From Ferruginibacter sp. (lineage in GTDB: Bacteria > Bacteroidota > Bacteroidia > Chitinophagales > Chitinophagaceae), in contig JANXSK010000218.1 in the NCBI GenBank assembly GCA_025352695.1, positions 1 through 61,564 of the forward strand: a DNA stretch of 61,564 nucleotides, in the 5' to 3' direction. Made by a program: the position numbers and the translations under genes. Of this stretch, positions 45,566-53,682 are shown in pieces; position 1 is the stretch's first letter; each line of letters starts with the position of its first letter. The notes beneath the pieces are model-generated. The model was given only the letters and a program-made list of their open reading frames with translations, did no database searches and was not told the origin of the DNA.

Positions 45566-47551
45566 ATGCTCACAAGGTGGAGATTTCCAAAAACAATTCA
45601 ATGGATAATAAATTTATTTATTATTTATCTCAGCATATTTACTGGCTTTCGTATTGTAACCTTAATTTGTTTTAAACCAGCAACTACAAAAGTTATTGAA
45701 TTGTTTCCTTCATTTTGGTTGGGCCTGCAATACGATCTGAGGTGGATAGCAATTGTTTTATTGCCGATAGCCTGTATCTCCCTATTTCCGATTTTTTCTC
45801 CTTTTTATTCGGAACGTAGTAAAAAAGGCTGGGCTATTTATCTGGCTATTATAACATTGCTGTTGTTGTTTTTCTTTGGTGCCGATTTTGGGCATTTTGC
45901 TTACGTAAATACCAGACTTAATGCAAGTGCCCTCAACTTTGCAGAAGATGCTAAAATATCTTTCGAAATGCTTTGGCAAAGCTATCCGATGGTTTGGATT
46001 GTTGCCGGCTTATTGGGTGCCGTAGCAATGATGGCATGGATGTTTACCAAAACACATGTAAGTGTAGAAGAGCGAAATATTAATATGCACAAGTTTAGTT
46101 ATAACAGGCGATGGCATACAGCTACAATTATATTATTGGCATGGTTTGTATTTGGATTTTTAACACTTAGTCCTTTGCGTTGGAAAGATGCATTTACTTT
46201 TAATGATAATTTTAAAAGTTACCTCGCCTTAAATCCATTACAGAATTTTTTTACCACCCTGCAATTTCGTAAACCTGCAGTTGATGAAGGAAAAGCAAAA
46301 AAATATTATCCGGTCATCCACGATTTTTTAAAATTAGATAAAACCGGAGCTCCTGTTAAAGGGTACGAAAGAACCATCAACCCGGGAAGTAAATCTTTAG
46401 AAAGTCAACCCAATGTAGTACTTATAATATGCGAAAGCTTTAGCATGTACAAAAGCACCATGAGTGACAATCCTTTAAATAGTACGCCTTTTTTTAACGA
46501 ACTTTCGCAGCAGGGTATTTTTTTTAATCGCTGCTTTTCAGCTTCGTTTGGTACTGCCAGAAGTATTTTTGGAACCCTAACTGGTATACCCGATGTGCAA
46601 CTATCTAAATTTAGCAGCCGTAATGAACAATCATTAAATCAATATAGCATCATCAATAATTTTGAGGGGTATGAAAAATTTTATTTTTTAGGTGGCAACA
46701 GTGACTTTAATAATTTTCGGGGGCTTGTATCCACCATCAAAGATGTTCATATTTATGAAGAAGGAAAATTTACTTCGCCCAAATTAAATGTATGGGGCAT
46801 CAGCGATAAAAATTTGTTTTTAGAGGCAGATAAGGTAATGAAGCAGCAAAAAAAGCCTTTCTTCACTATCATACAAACATCCGATAATCACAGGCCATTT
46901 TCAATTCCCGAAGAAGATAAAGATTTTATCAGCCGTATCATAACCGAGGACGAGTTACAAAAATACGGGTTTGAATCACTGGCCGAATTCAATGCTTTTT
47001 GTTACACTGATTATTGCTATAAAAAATTTATTGGAGCAGCTAAACAATCTCCTTATTTTGACAATACCATTTTTGTTTTTGTAGGTGATCATGGGGTAGA
47101 AGGAAATGCAGCTGCGATATATCCTGCCTCGTGGACCAACCAACGGTTAAATGACGAGCATGTACCTATGCTATTTTATGCACCTGCTTTACTATTACCT
47201 AAAACAATTACTACAACTGCCGCACAAATAGATTTGCTGCCTACGTTGGCAGGTATGATACATCAACCTTATACTAATAAAACACTTGGCAGAGATCTTT
47301 TAAATTCCGACGGTAAAGAAAATGCAGCTTTTATTATACACCACGATGAAGGAAAGATTGGTATTGTAAATGATAATTTTTTTTATACAAAAAATTTGTG
47401 GATTAATAAAGAAGAACTGGTACCAGTTAACTCAGATACACTGTTGTTAACGGTACAACAAATCGATTCTGTAAAACGACATTTATCGGAGCTAACCTCT
47501 GCTATGTACGAAACTGCCCGGTGGATGTTGGTAAATAATCATGGCAGATAG
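45566..47551 (+). CDS. LTA-synthase-like sulfatase-superfamily membrane enzyme (copy 2)
   Basis: The 661-residue protein shares the plan of copy 1: five membrane segments (to about 215), ICESFSMYKST (about 291-301), catalytic threonine in FGTARS (about 331-336), and VFVGDHGVEGNAA. The two are the product of tandem duplication, since the order of motifs and ISDKNLFLEA/TSDNHRPFSIPEED stretches match those of copy 1. The copies differ around the catalytic threonine (PTARG versus GTARS), which may mean different acceptors. It lies 80 bp after copy 1 and is probably in the same operon. Confidence 0.88.
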   Translation: MLTRWRFPKTIQWIINLFIIYLSIFTGFRIVTLICFKPATTKVIELFPSFWLGLQYDLRWIAIVLLPIACISLFPIFSPFYSERSKKGWAIYLAIITLLLLFFFGADFGHFAYVNTRLNASALNFAEDAKISFEMLWQSYPMVWIVAGLLGAVAMMAWMFTKTHVSVEERNINMHKFSYNRRWHTATIILLAWFVFGFLTLSPLRWKDAFTFNDNFKSYLALNPLQNFFTTLQFRKPAVDEGKAKKYYPVIHDFLKLDKTGAPVKGYERTINPGSKSLESQPNVVLIICESFSMYKSTMSDNPLNSTPFFNELSQQGIFFNRCFSASFGTARSIFGTLTGIPDVQLSKFSSRNEQSLNQYSIINNFEGYEKFYFLGGNSDFNNFRGLVSTIKDVHIYEEGKFTSPKLNVWGISDKNLFLEADKVMKQQKKPFFTIIQTSDNHRPFSIPEEDKDFISRIITEDELQKYGFESLAEFNAFCYTDYCYKKFIGAAKQSPYFDNTIFVFVGDHGVEGNAAAIYPASWTNQRLNDEHVPMLFYAPALLLPKTITTTAAQIDLLPTLAGMIHQPYTNKTLGRDLLNSDGKENAAFIIHHDEGKIGIVNDNFFYTKNLWINKEELVPVNSDTLLLTVQQIDSVKRHLSELTSAMYETARWMLVNNHGR

Positions 47552-47596
47552 TTGTTTAACATGCTATTTTAAATGGGTTAGATTGAAATTTTATAG

Positions 47597-47660
47597 CATT
47601 TTTTATTGAGGTCACTACAGATTTCTATTTTAAACGAAATGCTTAATCTCTTTAATAAAT
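47597..47660 (+). repeat. Dispersed intergenic element, copy 1
   Basis: About 64 bp after the second LTA-synthase-like gene resembles 52785-52850: TTGAGG-CAC-ac-AGA, then T-rich, then AAATGC-TAATC and AATAAAT. Identity is about 70% by eye. The hairpin core (ATTT/AAAT) is conserved in position though not in sequence. Boundaries are approximate. Confidence 0.5.
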
Positions 47661-47743
47661 TAAAATGGATGTAGCTTAAACAAGCTTATGTAATATTTCA
47701 ATTCCTTCTTAATTTAAGTAACTGTTTTTAAAATTTCTGCGGC

Positions 47744-48432
47744 ATGAAAATAATATTTTTTGTAGTAACGTTTATTTTGTTATCAGTAACCACTACTGCG
47801 CAAAGGCTTTCTCGAATAATACTTTCTAATGCAGGCAGTGTAGATATTATTTCATTTTTAACCGATGATGGGGTATTTGTAAATATAACAAAAGATGGAA
47901 AAATTATTGATTGGGGTATAGAGCCAACAATAATGCAGTACAACAACTATCCGGGCAAGCTTGCGCAATACATGGGGGTGTTGAATATTTTTCACCTGCA
48001 GATAATGAAGATGTAAAAGGAAAAGTTAAATACATTGGCAGAACTGCAGTTACTTATTTATCTTCAGGTGAAAGCGAATTATTTAAGGGTAAAGTAAAAA
48101 GTATAGGCAGTATTTATTTTGATTATTATGATGCTTTTAGTGATTCATTTTTAAAAGGCAAAATAAAAAATGCTGGTATGTATTCTTTTAGTTACTATAC
48201 TGCTTTTGACAATGAAGCTTACAATGGACGAATAAAGAATGCAGGAACTACTCTGTTAACTTATTATGCTGGTTACGAAGATAAAGCCTACCGGGGAAAG
48301 CTAAAAAGTATTGATAATATAAATTTTAATTATTATTCCTCTTTTGACAGGCGGGAATACCAGGGGAGCCTTAAAGGAGGGTATCAAATGCAGTATCTTA
48401 TAAATGGCATTAAATATTATCTTAGAAACTAA
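47744..48432 (+). pseudogene. Exported protein of 23-residue repeats, with a frameshift at a G-run
   Basis: The frame from ATG 47744 has a signal peptide (ending T-T-A-Q) and runs on to about residue 77 (NNYPGKLAQYMG). It then leaves the conserved track near 47971-47978, and the neighbouring frame carries the continuation GVEYFSPADNEDVKG to TAA 48430-48432. A GGGGG run at the junction would restore one frame if it were six G. The C-terminal part contains five units of about 23 residues with the pattern (F/Y)-x-G-K-(V/I/L)-K-x-(I/A)-G-x6-YY-x-(A/S)-(F/Y). The product is not recognised. Without the frameshift the protein would be about 229 residues. It may be a true lesion, a phase-variable run, or a sequencing error. 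Confidence 0.7.
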
Positions 48433-48447
48433 AGGAATGATTGCTTT

Positions 48448-49194
48448 TTACCTGCTCGTTTTTTTTGCAATCATAATAAGCCGTGGAGATTTTTTTACAT
48501 CGTAATTACCAAAATTATAATCGCCAAATATTTCCTGTATTTGTAACCCCTGGTAAGCAAACATTTCTGTAAAATCACCCAAAGAAAATTTAGCCACTTT
48601 TTCACTGTAGATCAATGGTTCTTGCAAAGCTTCGTCTTCTACAATAATTTTTTTATAAAAATGGGTCTCATCAAACCATTTGGTAATAAAATAATTAACT
48701 CCTTCTATTTCCTTATCAAACTGGTGTATAAGGTGATCTTCTGCATAGTGTACATTTAAATAATCCAAAACAAAACAACCATCTTTTTTTAAAGACTGTG
48801 CAATGGTTCTAATAGAATTATCATGCTCCCGTCTTGTTAAAAAATATCCAAAGCTTGTAAAAAAATTAAATGCGTATTCATAGTAATTAATATAATAGGG
48901 AAGCCGCATGTCATGCAGGTAAAAATGTAATTTTTCTGTTTGGCTTAGCAGAGCTTCTTTAATATTGTCTTCACTAAGATCAATGCCGGTTACATCAAAT
49001 CCTTTTTCTGCCAGGTGAATGGCATGTCTTCCTTTGCCACAAGCTACATCAAGCATTAAAGCAGTTTGTGGTGGATTTAATTTATCAATTAACTTATCTA
49101 TAAATCGGGCAGCCTCCTGCTCATCTCTGTTGAAATAGAGTTGGTGATAGTAAGGTGAATTAAACCAATCTTTAAACCAGGGAAGCGCTTGCAT
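48448..49194 (-). CDS. Class I SAM-dependent methyltransferase
   Basis: From ATG 49194 the protein is 248 residues (MQALPWFKDWFNSPYY); an upstream ATG at 49218 overlaps the neighbouring gene. It has motif I LMLDVACGKGRHAIHLAEKG (about 45-64) and acidic loop VTGIDLSEDN (about 66-75), then YAFNFFTSFGYF (about 108-119). The start FKDWFNSPYYHQLYFNRDE marks a family found widely in Bacteroidota, often beside surE. The substrate is unknown. It lies at the end of the surE operon. Confidence 0.85.
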   Translation of the reverse strand: MQALPWFKDWFNSPYYHQLYFNRDEQEAARFIDKLIDKLNPPQTALMLDVACGKGRHAIHLAEKGFDVTGIDLSEDNIKEALLSQTEKLHFYLHDMRLPYYINYYEYAFNFFTSFGYFLTRREHDNSIRTIAQSLKKDGCFVLDYLNVHYAEDHLIHQFDKEIEGVNYFITKWFDETHFYKKIIVEDEALQEPLIYSEKVAKFSLGDFTEMFAYQGLQIQEIFGDYNFGNYDVKKSPRLIMIAKKTSR

Positions 49195-49210
49195 AATTAG
49201 AACTGAATTA

Positions 49211-49507
49211 TTAACCAAAAAACTTGATGAGCAATGCAGTTACTGCATAAATTACCGTAACTAAAAAAATGCCCTTGGCTGTTTTATCAATTCTAGCATT
49301 CACATATAAAGTAAACAGCAGCGCATTGGCAAAAAGCGAGATACTGATCCATGCTGTTATTAAGTTATGGTTTAATGTCATCCATTGGTACATTTCCCTT
49401 AAAGAAAACATGTTGTATTTAAGAAATTTAAAAATACTAAAGCCAATAACGGGACCTATAAGACCTAATAAAGTACCCAGCCAAAAATTATCTTTTTTAA
49501 ATATCAT
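49211..49507 (-). CDS. Small membrane protein in the surE operon
   Basis: The 98-residue protein has three or four hydrophobic segments (LGTLLGLIGPVIGFSIF about 11-27; WISISLFANALLFTLYV about 53-69; IFLVTVIYAVTALLI about 80-94) and no recognised domain. It overlaps the surE stop by four bases (ATGA), so it is translationally coupled, and its own stop is close to the methyltransferase start. Function unknown. Confidence 0.75.
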   Translation of the reverse strand: MIFKKDNFWLGTLLGLIGPVIGFSIFKFLKYNMFSLREMYQWMTLNHNLITAWISISLFANALLFTLYVNARIDKTAKGIFLVTVIYAVTALLIKFFG

Positions 49508-50292
49508 TTTATTTTCCAGGTTTTTTCTAATTGAGTTTTTAGGGTATAATTTGTTAAATCGAATTGTACCGGTACCATACTAATGTAATTATTTTCAAGC
49601 GCCCAAACATCTGTATCTTTTCCTTTATCATAGTTTACAAAAGCACCGGTAAGCCAGTAGTAATTTTTGCCATGTGGATCTTTGCGTTGCTTAAAATCTT
49701 CTTCGTATTTAGCATACGCTTGTCTGCATATTTTAACCCCCTTTATCAGTTCCAACGGAATAGCAGGAATGTTAACATTCAACAGCAGGTGCTTGTCCAT
49801 TTTTTTCTTTAAAAATGTACTTACAATTTCTCTGATATAATATCTTGCTCCTGTAAAATCAGCTTCGTAGTTATAGCTCATTAAAGAAAAGCCAATGCTG
49901 GGAATACTCTCAATACACGCTTCCATGGCAGCACTCATGGTACCGCTATAAATTACATTGATGGAATGGTTGGCGCCATGGTTAACCCCACTAAGACACA
50001 AATCTGGTTTTCGGTGCAGTATTTTATCTACGGCAAGTTTTACACAGTCTACAGGAGTACCACTCGTTTGCCAGGATTCTACCCCTTCAAAAATGTCAAC
50101 TTTATTCATCCTCAATGGTTGACCAATGGTTATTGCATGCCCCATACCGCTTTGAGGTTTGTCTGGTGCTACCACTACAATTTTACCAAGTTCTTTAACG
50201 GCTTCTACTAAATTTCGTATTCCTGGTGAGGTAATACCATCATCATTGGTAATAAGTATGGTGGGTAGTTTTGTTCTTGCAGCTTTCGCCAT
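49504..50292 (-). CDS. surE: 5'/3'-nucleotidase SurE
   Basis: The 262-residue protein has the metal-binding ILITNDDGITSPG (about 12-24; Asp-Asp), VVVAPDKPQSGMGHAIT (about 38-54) and LCLSGVNHGANHSINVIYSG (about 98-117). It dephosphorylates nucleoside 5'- and 3'-monophosphates, with a divalent metal, in the cytoplasm. It heads a three-gene operon with a small membrane protein and a methyltransferase. The start follows a ~110-bp gap from the next upstream gene. Confidence 0.96.
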   Translation of the reverse strand: MAKAARTKLPTILITNDDGITSPGIRNLVEAVKELGKIVVVAPDKPQSGMGHAITIGQPLRMNKVDIFEGVESWQTSGTPVDCVKLAVDKILHRKPDLCLSGVNHGANHSINVIYSGTMSAAMEACIESIPSIGFSLMSYNYEADFTGARYYIREIVSTFLKKKMDKHLLLNVNIPAIPLELIKGVKICRQAYAKYEEDFKQRKDPHGKNYYWLTGAFVNYDKGKDTDVWALENNYISMVPVQFDLTNYTLKTQLEKTWKIK

Positions 50293-50403
50293 ATCAGTTT
50301 TTTTAATTGAGAATGAATAATAGATTCACTATATAATTTAATAAGCACATTCAAACAAAACGCTGCTATTATTCATCATTATTTATTTAATTGTCCAGCA
50401 CAA

Positions 50404-50865
50404 TTAGTTTATTCTAAACCATGGACGACTTCCAAGTGCTTCTCTAAATGGCCATGGAATAGAAGCAAGAATTAATATAATTGCAAGGCCAAAAAAAATC
50501 AACATTTTTTTATGCTTTGCACTATCTGTGATTGCTCTTTTTACAGAAGCCCTTCCAATGTGTACCAATACCCACGCTAATAGCATCATAGTTAAATGTT
50601 CCATAGTAAAAAAACGGGTATATGGATCTTTCATATTGTTTCCCAAGTCTTTCAACCTGTTAAACCACCCATTGTTTACATACAATACCAGGCCTATTAG
50701 TAACTGTATATCACAACTAATCATAAAAAAAAGATTGCTGCGGTTATCTCCTGCACTAAAGTTTCTTTTACCAAAATAGCCGGTCAGGGCGTTTAGTAAG
50801 GTCCATAAACCAAATAATAATACTGCCCAACGGAGCAAATTATGAAGTATTAATACTATTTGCAT
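50404..50865 (-). CDS. Four-span membrane protein, conserved in Bacteroidota
   Basis: The 153-residue protein has four membrane segments, with HNLLRWAVLLFGLWTLLNAL (about 8-27) first and IFFGLAIILILASIPWPF near the end. Polar features include MEHLTMMLLAWVLVHIGRA (about 88-106), with two histidines inside or near membrane helices. This resembles small cytochrome-b-like or b-type-haem-like proteins of unknown function, but haem binding is not shown. It lies 111 bp before surE on the same strand. Confidence 0.65.
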   Translation of the reverse strand: MQIVLILHNLLRWAVLLFGLWTLLNALTGYFGKRNFSAGDNRSNLFFMISCDIQLLIGLVLYVNNGWFNRLKDLGNNMKDPYTRFFTMEHLTMMLLAWVLVHIGRASVKRAITDSAKHKKMLIFFGLAIILILASIPWPFREALGSRPWFRIN

Positions 50866-51116
50866 ATCATTAATTTTTTACAAAAGTAAGGGCAATCAAA
50901 TTCATCTGTATATATTTATTCCTTCAGCTTTAAGGTATTAAAAGCTATATATATTGGTATTTTAGTAACTAAAATACGGTGGCTTCAAAAACGACCCAGG
51001 CAGCTGTTTTGTTGTAGCTATTTTTATCTTTTTAAAATTACAAATAAGTAAATTGACAAAACTAAAATGTTAAACCGATTGGTTTTATGTAGTAAAAAGA
51101 AACTTTTATAGTAGCG

Positions 51117-51461
51117 TTAGTAGGTAACCACATTATTTTCTGGGCTTATGAAAACAACATATTTACCGGCTTTATGGTGGGTGCCTTCTATTCTTAAATT
51201 TTTATTGGCGATGTATTCAAATGTTTCTTTGCCGTCTTCAAACATAGTTGGCAATTCATCTATCCTTATATCCCTGCTTAATAAATAAACGATACCAGTT
51301 TTACCAGGATAACTGGTAACAATATGCACTTCACTTTTAATTTTAATATTGATGCCTTCTATAATAAAATCAATAGTAGCATTAAAACAGTCTGCACCGG
51401 CTGGATTGGTAAGATTAAAATCTTGTATAAAAATTTTAATGGGTTTGGACGCATACTTCAT
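51117..51461 (-). CDS. Uncharacterised small protein (114 residues)
   Basis: No signal peptide or membrane segment. The protein is soluble, mainly beta by composition, with phrases IDFIIEGINIKIKSEVHIV (about 30-48) and KAGKYVVFISPENN (about 97-110). I do not recognise the family. It stands alone between gaps of about 250 and 215 bp, with codon use like its neighbours. The frame is well defined and free of stops, so it is likely real. Confidence 0.6.
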   Translation of the reverse strand: MKYASKPIKIFIQDFNLTNPAGADCFNATIDFIIEGINIKIKSEVHIVTSYPGKTGIVYLLSRDIRIDELPTMFEDGKETFEYIANKNLRIEGTHHKAGKYVVFISPENNVVTY

Positions 51462-51675
51462 AAATCGAATGTAAAAACATATTTTTAAAAATAAAAATAT
51501 TAAATATTATTTATAGAATTTTTTTAATGGATCTAAATCGATTTGGTATTTTAAGTTTACAAAATTTGCTACAATTCCTATTTTTTAATGTGGCAATTAT
51601 AAAATTTTTTAGGTATCAAAAACCAAAATATCTTTATAATTATTATACTTTTATAATTTTCACACTACCTCAAAA

Positions 51676-52671
51676 ATGAAAAATATGCCTAAAAAAAAGA
51701 TGCTGCTTATTGTTGCTTTGCTGATACAATTATTTGCTGCTGCCCAACAAAATACTGTAGTGATTAATAGTGGTAACCCACTATTTCCCGGTTGGTATGC
51801 AGATCCTGAAGTTGCTATTTTCAATAGCCAGTACTGGATTTATCCAACCACTTCAAGTGTTTATGATAAACAAGTATATTTCGATTGCTTTTCATCAGCT
51901 GATCTTATTACCTGGAAGAAGCACCAGCGCATCCTTGATACGGCTGCAATAAAATGGGCTAAACGTGCTATTTGGGCACCGGCTATTGTTGAGAAAAACA
52001 GAAAATAGTATCTATTTTTTGGTGCCAATGATATTCAAAGCAATAATGAATTTGGTGGTATTGGTGTTGCCGTAGCTGATAGACCGCAAGGGCCATTTAC
52101 AGATTATTTGGGGAAACCGTTAATTGATAAATTTTATAATGGAGCACAGCCTATTGATCAGTTTGTATTTAAAGATACCTCTGGGCTATACTATATTATT
52201 TATGGGGGCTGGGGACATTGTAATATCGCAAAGTTGAATAATAACTTTAATGGTCTGTTGCCCTTTGATGATGGAAGCACTTTTAAAGAAATAACCCCCG
52301 ATGGTTTTGTAGAAGGTGCCTGTATGTTTTTAAGAAATGGCAAATATTATTTTATGTGGTCGGAAGGCGATTGGACAGGCCCTAATTACGGTGTTGCTTA
52401 CGCCATTGCTGATTCTCCGTTTGGCCCTTTTAAAAGAACCGGTAAAATATTGGAGCAAGATAGTATTATCGGAACGGGTGCAGGCCATCATTCAGTAATC
52501 AAAGTTCCTGGTAAAGATAGTTGGTACATTGTTTATCATCGAAGGCCTTTAAAAGAAACAGATGGCAACTCCAGAGTAACCTGAATAGAAAAAATGTTTT
52601 TTGATAAAGATGGCTTTATAAAACATGTAATTATTACCAATACCGGCGTAGAAAAACGTAGCCTTAAATAA
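51676..52671 (+). pseudogene. GH43 family glycosidase gene with TAG and TGA nonsense codons
   Basis: One frame of 332 codons, starting at ATG 51676 and ending at TAA 52669-52671, encodes an exported GH43 (arabinan/xylan-type five-blade propeller) enzyme. It is interrupted by TAG at 52006-52008 (before YLFFGANDIQ, where family members have tyrosine or a similar residue) and TGA at 52582-52584 (before IEKMFFDKDG, where cysteine is expected). The catalytic positions remain: YADPE (Asp, near residue 35), ID in QPIDQFVF (about 157), and VEGACMF (Glu, about 213). So it is recently broken rather than long dead. The family hydrolyses alpha-L-arabinofuranosides or beta-xylosides. Confidence 0.88.
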
Positions 52672-52784
52672 AATAAATATCAACAAAACATTGCGGTATA
52701 GAAATAGGCATTTAGTTCACAAAGCCTTTTCGATAATGCATTAGTTACTGCATTCTTACAGGTTTATATTAAAAATTTTTTACT

Positions 52785-52850
52785 GCTTTTTATTTGAGGC
52801 CACAACCAGACTTTATTTGCGAAGCAAATGCCTAATCCCATAAAATAAAT
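52785..52850 (+). repeat. Dispersed intergenic element, copy 2
   Basis: This copy resembles 47597-47660 and contains a perfect hairpin ATTTGC-GAA-GCAAAT. It lies about 110 bp after the GH43 pseudogene. Boundaries are approximate. Confidence 0.5.
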
Positions 52851-53054
52851 ATTAGTGCAGCTTTGGTTGCCATGCCTTACAAGAATGAAATAAAAAGAGG
52901 AGTAAATACTTTTAGTAAGGCAATTTAATTTTTTGCATTAAACAATTAAAAAATGCAGTCGCTAAAACTTGGTAACAATAAATTAAACATACGATATTCA
53001 ATAAATTATTTAGCTATGAACATTCTACTATATCACAAGTTTCATATTTCGGTT

Positions 53055-53565
53055 ATGAGGTTTGCATACCCAATCAGCCAGCCTGTAAAAGCAACCCGCT
53101 TTGGTATTTCACCTGTTATGTAAATTGTGGCAGATAATTTAACTGAAATGATGAAAAGACATTATTATCTAACCACTGATAAGACTTATTTTCCAATTGG
53201 TACCAACGAGAAAGATTACCATCCATAAGGAGTACTGATTATTTAAATTTGTTAAATACCATTTTCCTAAACCAAGTAAAAAAACTAAAAAAAATCAGCC
53301 TTTGAAACTGGTGTTGAAATTGTTCAATTATTTGAGAGATTACCAGATGAAAGTGCACTTAAAAAGTTATACCTGCAAATGATATCTGCAAAAATGGCTC
53401 CGAAAAAAAATAGTTAGCAACTTTCTTAAAACATTAAATTGTACAGGGGGATTGGTGAAAATATTATGACAAAAATAGATAGAAATAATTTTACTAAAGA
53501 AGGCGGGTTAATAGAAGATTGTTCGGATGAAGTTGCAGGTTTACGAGGTTATGCAAAAAAGTAAT
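53055..53565 (+). other. Coding debris in a 1-kb gap (52672-53682)
   Basis: Several coding-like pieces lie here on the plus strand. From ATG 53055 one frame reads FAYPISQPVKATRFGISPV, stops at TAA, and resumes as IVADNLTEMMKRHYYLTTDK to TAA 53226-53228. A second piece near 53295-53420 reads ETGVEIVQLFERLPDESALK; a third from ATG 53466 reads MTKIDRNNFTKEGGLIEDCS and ends near 53564. I do not recognise a family. They are consistent with one or more decayed genes. The rest of the gap shows nothing. Confidence 0.4.
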
Positions 53566-53682
53566 TTGTTACATTATTCAATTGTTTATTCTGCAGGGAT
53601 GAATCCGGGCTGTATAATTACCTGAAAAAATTAGTCTTTCATTCATCAACTTATTATTTTTTATGATTATATTAATAAAACT

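Noticed and set aside
3061..52671. Reassigned stop codons or programmed readthrough to explain the in-frame stops
   Set aside because: All three stop types occur as lesions, some genes also have frameshifts or missing starts, and intact genes in the window end normally at the same codons.
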